Shown piece by piece: positions 51,956 to 60,274 of a DNA stretch of 64,000 bases. The stretch comes from Actinomycetes bacterium. Lineage in GTDB: Bacteria; Actinomycetota; Acidimicrobiia; Acidimicrobiales; Palsa-688. The position numbers and the translations under genes are program-made. The stretch lies in NCBI GenBank assembly GCA_021811865.1, contig JAKAQB010000002.1, positions 62,001 to 126,000 on the forward strand, written 5' to 3'. Each line of letters starts with the position of its first letter. Within the stretch, counting starts at the first letter, position 1. Below the pieces are notes generated by a model that worked only from the letters and a program-made list of their open reading frames with translations, made no database searches and was not told the origin of the DNA.

Positions 51956-53140
51956 CTAACGGTTGCGGCCCCGGGCGGCGACCGGCCAGCGGCCGGCGAC
52001 CTCGCCGCCGGCGACCGCCACGAGCTCGTCGACGAGGTTGACCGTGTAGCAGACGTGGTTGGGCACGACGGCCACCCGGTCGCCGACGCGTGGGCGCCGC
52101 CCCGCCCCGACCCCCCCCCCGACCCCCGCCCAACCCACCATCTCGTTCCCGCCGCCCAGTGTCACGACGGCGTGATGCTCGGAGACGGACGTGACCACGG
52201 CGCCGGCCAGTTCCGGCAGCATCCCGTGGCCGGCGAGGTAGTCGGGCCGTTCGGGGCCGAGGACCTTCGAGCCGCTGTCCAGCACGAGCCGGTCGGCAGA
52301 GGGGGTGCTGACCACCGTGGCCACGACCCACAGGGCGACGTCGTCGGGGGTCGCCGTACCGAGGGCGACCTGCTGGGCATCGTGGAACACGTACACGCCG
52401 GGGCGCAGCTCGTTGACCACGCCCCCGGTCGAGAGGGCGGCGGTCGGTGTCGACCCGCCGCTCCGGCGAGCGCAGGCCACGCCGGCGTCGGCTTCGACGG
52501 CCGCCGCCGCAGTGGCCAGGGCGGCGTTCTCCTGCGACACGACGCTCGCCGCCGCGCCGGGCCGGTAGCTGTGGCCGGGGAACGTGAACACGCCTGCCAC
52601 CCCGAACCCCGCCTGCACCGCTGCCAGCGCCACCGCGCCGGCTCCTGCGGGAGGCGCGCCGCTGCGTCCCATGCCCGAGTCCACCTCGACCATGACCGAC
52701 ACGCCCGTGGCCGGCTCGACCGTGCGCCGCAGCTGGGCCACGCCGGCGGCGGAGTCGGCGCCCACGCTGAGGTGCACCCCGGCGGAGGCGAGGGCGGTCA
52801 GACGCCGGCCGGCGTCGGCGTCGGCCCACAGTGGGTAGGCGACGAAAAGGTCGGTGGCCCCGCCGGCGGCGAAGACCTCCGCCTCCCCGACGGTGGCGAC
52901 CGTGAGCCCGGCGGCGCCGGCGGCGAGCTGGCGACCGGCGATGGCCGGCGACTTGTGCGTCTTGGCGTGCGGGCGCAGCGCGATCCCTTCGGAGGCGGCG
53001 TGGGTCGCCATCCGGGCGATGTTGCGGTCGAGGCGCTCGACGTCGACGACGACCGCCGGCGTGTGCAGGTCCCCGCCGGGCAGCCACTGGCGCTCGACGT
53101 CGCCGGCGACCGCCGGCGTGCGCAGGTCCCCGCCGGGCAC
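51956..53140 (-). CDS. D-threonine aldolase / D-serine dehydratase-like PLP enzyme
   Basis: 394 residues from GTG 53140. Fold-type III PLP barrel with the lysine in LRPHAKTHKSPAIAGRQL, then VEVDSGMGRSGAPP, GVFTFPGHSYRPG, LRPGVYVFHD, LVLDSGSKVLGPERPDY, and the C-terminal metal site VVPNHVCYTVNL (His and Cys). These features mark the DSD1/DTA family acting on D-3-hydroxy-amino acids. The first 19 residues are a duplicate of the next 19. It starts four bases after the AKR stop, so both are co-transcribed. Confidence 0.88.
   Translation of the reverse strand: MPGGDLRTPAVAGDVERQWLPGGDLHTPAVVVDVERLDRNIARMATHAASEGIALRPHAKTHKSPAIAGRQLAAGAAGLTVATVGEAEVFAAGGATDLFVAYPLWADADAGRRLTALASAGVHLSVGADSAAGVAQLRRTVEPATGVSVMVEVDSGMGRSGAPPAGAGAVALAAVQAGFGVAGVFTFPGHSYRPGAAASVVSQENAALATAAAAVEADAGVACARRSGGSTPTAALSTGGVVNELRPGVYVFHDAQQVALGTATPDDVALWVVATVVSTPSADRLVLDSGSKVLGPERPDYLAGHGMLPELAGAVVTSVSEHHAVVTLGGGNEMVGWAGVGGGVGAGRRPRVGDRVAVVPNHVCYTVNLVDELVAVAGGEVAGRWPVAARGRNR
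53033..53139 (-). repeat. 57-bp tandem duplication at the start of the D-threonine-aldolase-like gene
   Basis: Two copies with a 57-bp period encode PGGDLRTPAVAGDVERQW and PGGDLHTPAVVVDVERLD. The second is the authentic family start (TPAVVVDVERLDRNI), so the first is an added extension that carries the present GTG start. Confidence 0.85.
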
Positions 53141-53144
53141 AGGT

Positions 53145-54119
53145 CTACTGGGCGGTGCCGGCGGTGAGTGTGTCGATGCGGCCGAGCACGCCGTCGTCGA
53201 GGCGTTCGAGGACCGCCAGCGCCTCCAGGTTCTCCCGTAGCTGCGAGACGCGGCTGGCGCCGGTGATGACCGTGGAGACGTGCGGGTTGCGGGCGCACCA
53301 GGCGATGGCGAGCTGCGAGAGGGTGGCGTCGAGCGACCGGGCCACCTCCTGCAGCTCCCGCACGGCGTCGTTGCGATCCGGGTCGCGCAGTGACTTCCGG
53401 AGCCACTCGTAGCCGGCCAGCGCTCCCCGGCTGCCGGAGGGGATGCCGTCGAGGTACTTGCCGGTGAGCAGGCCGGAGGCGAGTGGGCTCCAGGTGGTGA
53501 GCCCGAGACCGATGTCGTCGTAGAGGCGGGCGTACTCCTGCTCGACGCGCCGGCGGGTGAACAGGTTGTACTGCGGCTGCTCCATCACGGGCTTGTGGAG
53601 GTGGTGGCGCTCGGCGATCTCCCAGGCGGCGCGGATCTCGTCGGCGGACCACTCCGAGGTGCCCCAGTAGAGGGCCTTGCCGGCGGAGACGATCTCGGAC
53701 ATGGTCCGAACCGTCTCCTCGAGGGGGGTGTCGGGGTCAGACCGGTGGCAGAAGAGCAGGTCCACGAAGTCGAGCCCGAAGCGCTCGAGCGAAGCGTCGA
53801 TCGCCTGCAACAGGTACTTGCGGTTGAGGGTGTTCTTCATGTTGGGGACGCCGTCGTGGAGGCCCCAGTACAGCTTGGTGGACACGACGTAGCTGTGGCG
53901 GGGCCAGCCGAGCTCCCGGAGCGCCTGGCCCATGATCCGCTCGGACTCACCGCCGGCGTAGGACTCGGCGTTGTCGAAGAAGTTGACGCCGCCTTCGCGG
54001 GCGGCGGCGAGGATCTCGGCCACGCCCCCGCCCTCGAGCTGCGGCCCGAACGTCACCCAGCTCCCGAGCGACAGCACGCTCACCTGCAGTCCTGAGCGAC
54101 CGAGTCGGCGGTAGGGCAT
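53145..54119 (-). CDS. aldo-keto reductase (voltage-gated K+ channel beta/YghZ-like)
   Basis: 324 residues from ATG 54119 (GTG 54125 in frame). [20 protein letters not shown], catalytic Asp and Tyr in [20 protein letters not shown], Lys in VVSTKLYWG, His in [10 protein letters not shown], and NADPH-binding [17 protein letters not shown]. It reduces aldehydes or ketones; the substrate is unknown. GGGAGG upstream of the ATG. Followed at once by the D-threonine-aldolase-like gene. Confidence 0.92.
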   Translation of the reverse strand: MPYRRLGRSGLQVSVLSLGSWVTFGPQLEGGGVAEILAAAREGGVNFFDNAESYAGGESERIMGQALRELGWPRHSYVVSTKLYWGLHDGVPNMKNTLNRKYLLQAIDASLERFGLDFVDLLFCHRSDPDTPLEETVRTMSEIVSAGKALYWGTSEWSADEIRAAWEIAERHHLHKPVMEQPQYNLFTRRRVEQEYARLYDDIGLGLTTWSPLASGLLTGKYLDGIPSGSRGALAGYEWLRKSLRDPDRNDAVRELQEVARSLDATLSQLAIAWCARNPHVSTVITGASRVSQLRENLEALAVLERLDDGVLGRIDTLTAGTAQ

Positions 54120-54161
54120 GTTCACGGAGAAAGACCTCCCGATGTGGCGGACCTGGCCAAC

Positions 54162-55295
54162 CTACGTCAGCAGGCCGCGTTGCACTTTCCCGATGGCCGT
54201 CTTCGGCAGCGACGGGACAACGACCAGTTCGCGCGGCGCGGCGAACGCTGCCAGCCGTTCGCGCACCAAAGCCCGCAGGGCGTCGAGGGTGGGTGGCGGC
54301 GTGCCGGCGGCGGGAACGACCCAGGCGACGACCCGTTCGCCCCACTCCTCGTCGGGGCGGGCGGAGATGGCGACCTCGCCGACGGAGGGGTGCTCGGCGA
54401 GGATCGCCTCCACCGCCGCCGGCCACACGTTCTCCCCGCCGGTGACGATCAGGTCCGTGAGGCGGCCGTCGACGGCGAGGCGGCCGTCGACCCACCGCCC
54501 GGCGTCGCCGGTGGCGAACCAGCCGCCGGCGTCGAACGGCTCGGTCCCGTCCCGGTAGGCGCGCAGCAGCATCGGTCCTCGCACCCGGATCTGGCCGCCG
54601 GCGGGATCGACGGCGACGTCTGCGCCGTCTATGGGCACGCCGTCGTATACGACGCCGCTGCCGGTCTCGGTCATGCCGTAGGTGGTGCGCACGTTGTCGG
54701 GGAGCTGCCCGGGCGGGGCGCTGCCGCCGAGGACGACGGTGTGGAAGCGGTCGGCGCCGACGCGGCGCAGCGCCGTCGGCACGAGCGAGACGAACACGTC
54801 CGTCCCCGACGCCGCCAGCACCGCATCCCGGTCGAAGCCGCCGAGGACGGTCAGGGCCGCCCCGGTGGCGAGCGCCTTGGTGACGACCGTGAGGCCGCCG
54901 ACGTGGCTGAGCGGCAGGCACGCCAGCCAGCGGTGCCGGCCCGGGTCGATGCCGAGGCGAGCCGAGGTGGCCAGGGCGGAGGCGGACACGGCGTCGTGGG
55001 TGAGGACCACGCCCTTGGGCTCGCCGGCGGTGCCGCTCGTTGCCATCACCAAGGCGTCGCCCGCCTCCACCGGCCGTCCGCCGGCGAGGCGGGTGCGGCC
55101 GCCGCCGTCTACGACGGCGGCGGCGCCGAGGGCGGCGAGAGCCGCGGCCCGCAGCGGTGCGGCGAGCCGGCTGTCGAGGGGCAGGGCGGCGTCGCCGCCG
55201 TCCCAGATCCGCCGGAGGGCGTCGACCCACGCCGGGCCGGCGGGCAGGTCGATTGCGACGAGGTCGGGCACCGCCGCTAGTTTGCCGACCATCAT
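54162..55295 (-). CDS. menE: o-succinylbenzoate-CoA ligase MenE
   Basis: 377 residues from ATG 55295. Short adenylating enzyme: P-loop VMATSGTAGEPKGVVLTHDA, SLVPTALRRVG, TTYGMTETGSGVVYDG, GWFATGDAGRW, DLIVTGGENVWPAAVEAIL and catalytic lysine LPKTAIGKVQRGLL. The compact size and the men neighbours support MenE over other acyl-CoA ligases. It activates o-succinylbenzoate in menaquinone synthesis. Its start codon overlaps that of divergent menA by two bases. Confidence 0.88.
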   Translation of the reverse strand: MMVGKLAAVPDLVAIDLPAGPAWVDALRRIWDGGDAALPLDSRLAAPLRAAALAALGAAAVVDGGGRTRLAGGRPVEAGDALVMATSGTAGEPKGVVLTHDAVSASALATSARLGIDPGRHRWLACLPLSHVGGLTVVTKALATGAALTVLGGFDRDAVLAASGTDVFVSLVPTALRRVGADRFHTVVLGGSAPPGQLPDNVRTTYGMTETGSGVVYDGVPIDGADVAVDPAGGQIRVRGPMLLRAYRDGTEPFDAGGWFATGDAGRWVDGRLAVDGRLTDLIVTGGENVWPAAVEAILAEHPSVGEVAISARPDEEWGERVVAWVVPAAGTPPPTLDALRALVRERLAAFAAPRELVVVPSLPKTAIGKVQRGLLT

Positions 55296-56157
55296 GGCCA
55301 ACCGGTGGGTCCAGGCTGCCCGCCTGCGGACGCTGCCAGCGTCGGTGGTGCCGGTCGCTGTGGGGACGGCTGTGGCCGCAGCGGACGGCCGGGTGGTGGC
55401 CTGGCGGGCGGCGCTGGCGGCCGTGGTCGCCCTGGCGTTGCAGGTCGGCACCAACTACGCCAACGACTACAGCGACGGGGTGCGCGGCACCGACGAGCAG
55501 CGGGTCGGGCCGCCCCGGCTGGTGGCGTCGGGTCTGGCGTCGCCGGAGGCGGTGAGGCGGGCGGCGGTCACCGCCTTCGTCGTCGCCGCTGGTGCCGGCT
55601 TCGCCCTCGCGGCCGCCGTGTCGTGGTGGCTGCTCGCCGTCGGCGCGGCGTCGATCGCTGCGGGCTGGCTTTACACGGGCGGGCCTCGGCCCTACGGGTA
55701 CGCCGGGCTCGGGGAGCTGTTCGTGTTCGTCTTCTTCGGGCTGGTTGCCACCGTCGGGACCGCCTACGTCCAGGCGGAGCGGATCACGGCCCTGGCCTTC
55801 CTGGCGGCCGTGCCCGTCGGGCTGCTGGCCGTGGCGCTGCTGGTGGTGAACAACCTGCGTGACCTACGCGGCGACGCCGCCGCCGGCAAGCGCACCCTGG
55901 CGGTGCGCATCGGCGCGCCGGCGACGCGGGCGACCTACGCCGCCTGCGCGTTGGCGCCCTTCGGCCTGGCCGCCGGCATCGCCGCCTACGGCCGGCCGTG
56001 GGCGCTGGTGGCGCTGATCGGCCTGCCGTTCGCCGTCATGCCGGTGCGGGCGGTGCTGGCCGGCGCCGGCGGGCGCGACCTCGTCGCCGTGCTCGGGGCG
56101 ACCGGCAGGTTGCAGCTCGTCTTCGGTGCTCTGCTCGCCGCCGGCATCGCCGCCTAG
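55294..56157 (+). CDS. menA: 1,4-dihydroxy-2-naphthoate polyprenyltransferase MenA
   Basis: 287 residues, about eight to nine membrane segments. NRWVQAARLRTLPASVVPVA, the prenyl-diphosphate motif LQVGTNYANDYSDGVRGTDE, GPPRLVASGLASPEAVRRAA and the second Asp motif VVNNLRDLRGDAAAGKRTLA. It attaches the isoprenoid tail to DHNA in the membrane. TAGTTT at 55278 could be its -10. The start overlaps menE on the other strand. Confidence 0.94.
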   Translation: MANRWVQAARLRTLPASVVPVAVGTAVAAADGRVVAWRAALAAVVALALQVGTNYANDYSDGVRGTDEQRVGPPRLVASGLASPEAVRRAAVTAFVVAAGAGFALAAAVSWWLLAVGAASIAAGWLYTGGPRPYGYAGLGELFVFVFFGLVATVGTAYVQAERITALAFLAAVPVGLLAVALLVVNNLRDLRGDAAAGKRTLAVRIGAPATRATYAACALAPFGLAAGIAAYGRPWALVALIGLPFAVMPVRAVLAGAGGRDLVAVLGATGRLQLVFGALLAAGIAA

Positions 56158-56172
56158 ACCTGAAGTACACGG

Positions 56173-56775
56173 TTAGCTGCCGGCTTTGATCTGGACGTGG
56201 CGCGCGGTGGACGAGGATGCTCCTGCGAGCCGTACGCGAAGGTGCTCCCCGACCTTCAGGGCGCTCGCCGTCGTTGTCTTCTTGCCTTCGGCGTAGGTGG
56301 TGCTCGGCGACGTGGTCACCGTTCGGGTCGCCCCGCCGGCCAGGCGGATGGTCAATCCGCCGGAGCTCTGGGCCACGAGGGTGCCACTGATCGAAGAGGG
56401 AAGGACGAGGACCGTCTCGGCCGCCGGGGGGCTTGTGGGAGAGAGGCGCACCCGCACGCGGGTCCCTGGGGCGATGGCGGAGGTGGTGAGGTGGCGATTA
56501 CCCCGGAGGTACTGGGTCGACGAGGTGAGACCGATGGTCTCGGCTCTCCCGCGGACCTTCAGGTCCAACTTCGAGCCGCTCAGGGTGCTGACGGTTCCGA
56601 CGACGACGTCGGTGCGCGCGGAGTGGGTCTTGGTTGGGTGACTGGAGGGGGGAGTGGACGAGGCCGATGAACATGCGGAGGCGAGCACTCCGAGGGCACC
56701 GATGACGAGGACGGCGCCCAGGCGTCGGCACCTCCTCCTGGGTCCGTGGTGTGTCGGCAGGTGGGCTGGTTGCAT
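56173..56775 (-). CDS. secreted lipoprotein of unknown function
   Basis: 200 residues with a type II signal peptide: basic head (GPRRRCRRLG), hydrophobic core (AVLVIGALGVLASAC) and lipobox LASAC, giving Cys at about 35. Then a Ser/Thr/Pro linker and two small beta-rich repeats with similar strand patterns (VVVGTVSTLSGSKLDLKVRG; SSISGTLVAQSSGGLTIRLA), like DUF5666-type modules. Probably anchored on the outer face of the membrane. Its ribosome site is GGAGC. Just downstream of the marR gene on the same strand. Confidence 0.75.
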   Translation of the reverse strand: MQPAHLPTHHGPRRRCRRLGAVLVIGALGVLASACSSASSTPPSSHPTKTHSARTDVVVGTVSTLSGSKLDLKVRGRAETIGLTSSTQYLRGNRHLTTSAIAPGTRVRVRLSPTSPPAAETVLVLPSSISGTLVAQSSGGLTIRLAGGATRTVTTSPSTTYAEGKKTTTASALKVGEHLRVRLAGASSSTARHVQIKAGS

Positions 56776-56784
56776 GGGTTCTTC

Positions 56785-57285
56785 TCAGCTCCGTTCTCTC
56801 ACTGCTTCGACCAGGCGGGTGAGCGCCGGTAGGGCGGCGGTGACGCGCTGGCGGTCCGCAGCGTCGAGCTGGGCCAGCGCGTCCATCAGAAGGTCGAGGC
56901 GCCGGTCTCGCCAGTCAGCGAGCTCCGCCTGGGCGGTGCTGGTGAGGTAGAACCGGACCCCGCGGTGGTCCTCGGCGTCCCGCCTGCGCTCGAGCAGGCC
57001 GGCGCTCTCCAGCTGTCCTGCCATGGTGCTGACGGTGTTGGAGGCCAGGCGCAGGCCACGTGCCGCCTCGCGTACGCGGATCCCCGGTTGGCGGCGCACG
57101 AGGTTGAGCAGCTCGAGGTGCGAGCCGAGTTGCGCCCCCATGCCGAGGGGTCGGGCCAGGACTCGCCGGCGGATGACCCGGAAGGCGCAGAACAGCACCT
57201 CGGCCTGCTCGGCCAGCTCGGCTGCCGCCGCCTGCGCCCCCCTCGTCGCCGACCGCCTGGCGTCGCGGCGCGGGGGCGCGCTCAT
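56785..57285 (-). CDS. MarR-family regulator
   Basis: 166 residues. Winged helix: LELLNLVRRQPGIRVREAAR, GLRLASNTVSTMAGQLESAG and wing LLERRRDAEDHRGVRFYLTS. Its ATG overlaps the stop of the truncated RND pump fragment (ATGA). It was probably the regulator of that pump and now survives without an intact target next to it; the lipoprotein downstream could be another target. Confidence 0.88.
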   Translation of the reverse strand: MSAPPRRDARRSATRGAQAAAAELAEQAEVLFCAFRVIRRRVLARPLGMGAQLGSHLELLNLVRRQPGIRVREAARGLRLASNTVSTMAGQLESAGLLERRRDAEDHRGVRFYLTSTAQAELADWRDRRLDLLMDALAQLDAADRQRVTAALPALTRLVEAVRERS

Positions 57286-57602
57286 GGCGGCGCCCCGTCG
57301 CCGAGGGCCACGACAGGCAGCTGTGCGGTGGGCAGGGGACGGTCATCGGCCCAGATGTGGCCGGCCGGCCTGCGATGCCGGCGGAAGAGGCGCTGAGCGC
57401 CGTCGTCGAGGAGGGTGTAGAGCACCGGCACCACGAGCAGGCTGAGGGCGGTGGAGGAGATCAGGCCGCCTGTGAGCACGACGCCGAGGGGCATGCGCTC
57501 GGACGCGCCGGAGCCGTGCCCGAAGGCGAGAGGCGCCATGGCGAGGACCGTGGTCGCTGCGGTCATGAGGATGGGCCGGATGCGCGTGGCTCCCGGGGGA
57601 TG
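57282..57602 (-). pseudogene. 3' fragment of an RND efflux pump gene
   Basis: The minus-strand frame ends with the last transmembrane helices of an AcrB-type pump: GATRIRPILMTAATTVLAMA, then GASERMPLGVVLTGGLISST and LSLLVVPVLYTLLD. Everything upstream (about 950 residues) is missing and the similarity begins abruptly at about 57600. The 150 bases between it and menH hold nothing recognisable. Confidence 0.75.
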
Positions 57603-57752
57603 AGACCCCCTGCCCGTCACGAGGAGGGCCTGCTGGTGCGATGCTCGACCTGACCCACCCGGGCCACCCTTCGGCAAGAATGTCTGTCTGTTACCGATGG
57701 AGTTTGCACCACGGGGCGCGCCATTCCATGGCGCGCCCGCGGGTGGGTCCCT

Positions 57753-58496
57753 CTAGCCGGCGAGGAACGGCGTGACCGCCGCCAACCAGGTGTCGGGCCG
57801 CTCCAGGTGGCAGGCGTGACCGGCACCGGCGATCACCGCCAGGCGAGCGTTGGCACCCACCGCCCCCACCAGGCGGCGGCCAAGCGCCAGGTAGGTCTCG
57901 TCGCGCTCGCCGGCGACGACGAGCACCGGCATGCGCATCTCGGCCAGGCGGTCCCACAGCGGCTCCTGCCTGCCGGTCCCGGCCAGCCGCAGGCTTGACG
58001 CCAGTCCCTCGGCCGTCCCCCCGAGGCGTGCCTCGACGGCGGCCGCTTCCCGGGGGAGGGTGGCGAACAGCGGCCGGCCCAGCCACCACTCGAGGAAGGC
58101 GGGCAGCCCGTCGCGCTCGATGCGCCGGGCGATGCCCTCGTCGGCCGCCGCCCGCCCCGCCCGCTCGGCGGGGTCGGAGATGCCGGCCGTGGCCGACACG
58201 AGCACCAGCCGCTCGACGAGGTGGGGGTGGCGCAGCGCTAGGTGCAGGGCGTAGCGGCCGCCCATCGAGTAGCCGACGTACGCGGCTCGCCCACCGGCGC
58301 CGGCGATGAGGTCGGCGCCGGTGGCCAGGTCGGCCCGCACGGCCGCCGCCCCGCCGTGGCCGGGGGCGTCGACGGCCACCACCTCGTGGGTGGCGGCGAG
58401 CCGCTCGGCCAGCGGCCCCCATGCTGCCGCCGACTGGGTGAAGCCGTGGATCAGCACGACGCGGCTGCCCATCCCTCGCGTCGCGGTCGGCAGCAC
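57753..58496 (-). CDS. menH: SHCHC synthase MenH (alpha/beta hydrolase)
   Basis: 247 residues. VVLIHGFTQSAAAWGPL oxyanion region, DAPGHGG, nucleophile elbow YVGYSMGGRYALHLALRHP, catalytic Asp in VVAGERDETYLALG and His in GAGHACHLERPDTW. The sequence is MenH-like, and it is divergent from menD by only 14 bases. It removes pyruvate from SEPHCHC. A general hydrolase cannot be excluded by sequence alone, but context is strong. Confidence 0.85.
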   Translation of the reverse strand: MLPTATRGMGSRVVLIHGFTQSAAAWGPLAERLAATHEVVAVDAPGHGGAAAVRADLATGADLIAGAGGRAAYVGYSMGGRYALHLALRHPHLVERLVLVSATAGISDPAERAGRAAADEGIARRIERDGLPAFLEWWLGRPLFATLPREAAAVEARLGGTAEGLASSLRLAGTGRQEPLWDRLAEMRMPVLVVAGERDETYLALGRRLVGAVGANARLAVIAGAGHACHLERPDTWLAAVTPFLAG

Positions 58497-58510
58497 CCGA
58501 TGATGGTGGC

Positions 58511-60241
58511 ATGAGCGCAGAGCACACCTTCGCGGCCACCCTCGTCGACGAGTGGGCGCGCGCCGGGCTGACCGACGCCGTCGTGGCCCCCGGGTCGCGC
58601 TCCACGCCGCTCGTCGCTGCCCTAGCCGCCGACGGCCGGCTGCGCCTCCACGTGGTCCTCGACGAGCGCTGCGCCGGCTTCGTGGCCCTCGGCCTCGGGC
58701 TGGCGACGGGCCGGCCGGCGCCGGTGGTGGTGACGAGCGGGACGGCGGCGGTCGAGCTGCACCCGGCCGTGGTGGAGGCCCACCACGCGGGCGTGCCGCT
58801 GCTCGTGGTCAGCGCCGACCGGCCGCCCGAGCTGCATGCCGTCGGGGCGCCGCAGACGATCGCCCAGGTCGGGCTGTACGGGGAGGCGGTCCGCTTCGCC
58901 GCCGACCCCGGCGTGGCATCGGAGGCGATGGCGGGGGCGTGGCGATCCCTGGCGGCGCGGTCCGTCGCCGAGACGGTGGGCAACCCCGCCGGTCCGGGAA
59001 CCGTGCACCTCAACTTGAGGTTCAGAGATCCCTCGGTAGGCGATGCGGGCCCGCTCCCCCCAGGGCGGCCGCAGGGCCGGCCCTGGCACGCCGTCGCCGG
59101 CCGGCGCGCGCCGGCGCCGCCGCCGGAGCTCGTCAGGGAGCTGGCGGCCGCCGCCGGCGGGGACGGCCTCGTCGTGGCCGGCGGGGGTGGTGGACCGGCG
59201 GCGGCCGAGCTCGCCGGCGCCCTCGGCTGGCCGCTGCTGGCTGACCCCCGCAGCGGAGCTCGCCTCGCCGCACCGTGGGTGGTTGCCGCCGCCGACGCCC
59301 TGCTGCGCATCCCGGAGGTGGCCGCCTGGCGGCCCTCGCACGTGGTGCGCGTCGGCCGTCCCTGGGCGTCCAAGGTCCTCGCGCAGTGGCTCGCCGGGAT
59401 CGGGCCCGACACAGTGCAGGTCCTCGTGGACCCCACCGGCGCCTGGGCCGACCCGGAGCGGTCTGCCACGACTGTGGCCGCCGCCGACCCGGACCTGCTC
59501 GCCGCCGCCGTCCGCACCGCCGCCGGCGGGCCCCGGCCCCCTTCCGCCTGGGCGCAGCGGTGGGCGGCGGCCGAGGCGGCCGCCCAGGAGGCGATCGACG
59601 CCTGCCTCGCCGCCGAGACGGCTCTCACCGAGCCGGCGCTGGCCCGGGCGGTGACCGCCGCCGTGCCGTCCGGAGGCACCCTCGTGGCGTCGTCGTCGAT
59701 GCCCGTCCGCGACGTGGAGTGGTGGGGGCGGCCGCGCGACGGGTTGGCCGTCTTCGCCAACCGGGGTGCCAACGGCATCGACGGGGTGTGCTCCACCGCC
59801 CTCGGCGTCGCCCTCGGCACGGCCGCCCCGACCGTCGCCGTGGTCGGCGACCTCGCCTTCGTCTACGACGCCGGGGCCCTGCTGTGGGCCGGTAGCCGGC
59901 CGGCGGAGCTGACCGTGGTCGTCGTCGACAACGGCGGCGGCGGGATCTTCTCGTTCCTCCCGCAGGCCGCCGCCGTCGCCCCAGAGGACTTCGATCGTCT
60001 GTGGGGCACCCCCCACGGGTTGGACCTCACCGCCCTCGCCCGCGCCTACGGCGTGCTCGCCGATCGGGTCGACGACCTTGACGCCCTGCGCGCCCGGGTG
60101 GCCGGCCCGCCGGCGGGCGTGTCCGTCGTCGTGGCCGGCGTGGCGGACAGGAGGGCCAACGTCGCCGTCCACCAGCGGCTCGAGCGGGCGGTCGCCGCCG
60201 CCGTGCGCCCCGTCCTGGCAGCATGGCCGGCAGGTTGCTAG
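58511..60241 (+). CDS. menD: SEPHCHC synthase MenD
   Basis: 576 residues. ThDP enzyme of the MenD group: VVAPGSRSTPLVAALAAD, VVLDERCAGFVALGLGLATG, VTSGTAAVELHPAVVEAHHA, SADRPPELHAVGAPQTI, and ThDP-binding ANRGANGIDGVCSTALGVAL with TVVVVDNGGGGIFSFLPQAA. It joins isochorismate and 2-oxoglutarate. GATGAT six bases before the ATG may be a weak leaderless -10. Confidence 0.95.
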   Translation: MSAEHTFAATLVDEWARAGLTDAVVAPGSRSTPLVAALAADGRLRLHVVLDERCAGFVALGLGLATGRPAPVVVTSGTAAVELHPAVVEAHHAGVPLLVVSADRPPELHAVGAPQTIAQVGLYGEAVRFAADPGVASEAMAGAWRSLAARSVAETVGNPAGPGTVHLNLRFRDPSVGDAGPLPPGRPQGRPWHAVAGRRAPAPPPELVRELAAAAGGDGLVVAGGGGGPAAAELAGALGWPLLADPRSGARLAAPWVVAAADALLRIPEVAAWRPSHVVRVGRPWASKVLAQWLAGIGPDTVQVLVDPTGAWADPERSATTVAAADPDLLAAAVRTAAGGPRPPSAWAQRWAAAEAAAQEAIDACLAAETALTEPALARAVTAAVPSGGTLVASSSMPVRDVEWWGRPRDGLAVFANRGANGIDGVCSTALGVALGTAAPTVAVVGDLAFVYDAGALLWAGSRPAELTVVVVDNGGGGIFSFLPQAAAVAPEDFDRLWGTPHGLDLTALARAYGVLADRVDDLDALRARVAGPPAGVSVVVAGVADRRANVAVHQRLERAVAAAVRPVLAAWPAGC

Positions 60242-60274
60242 CGTGCCGCCGTCCGAGTGCTGGGGGGTCTTGCC

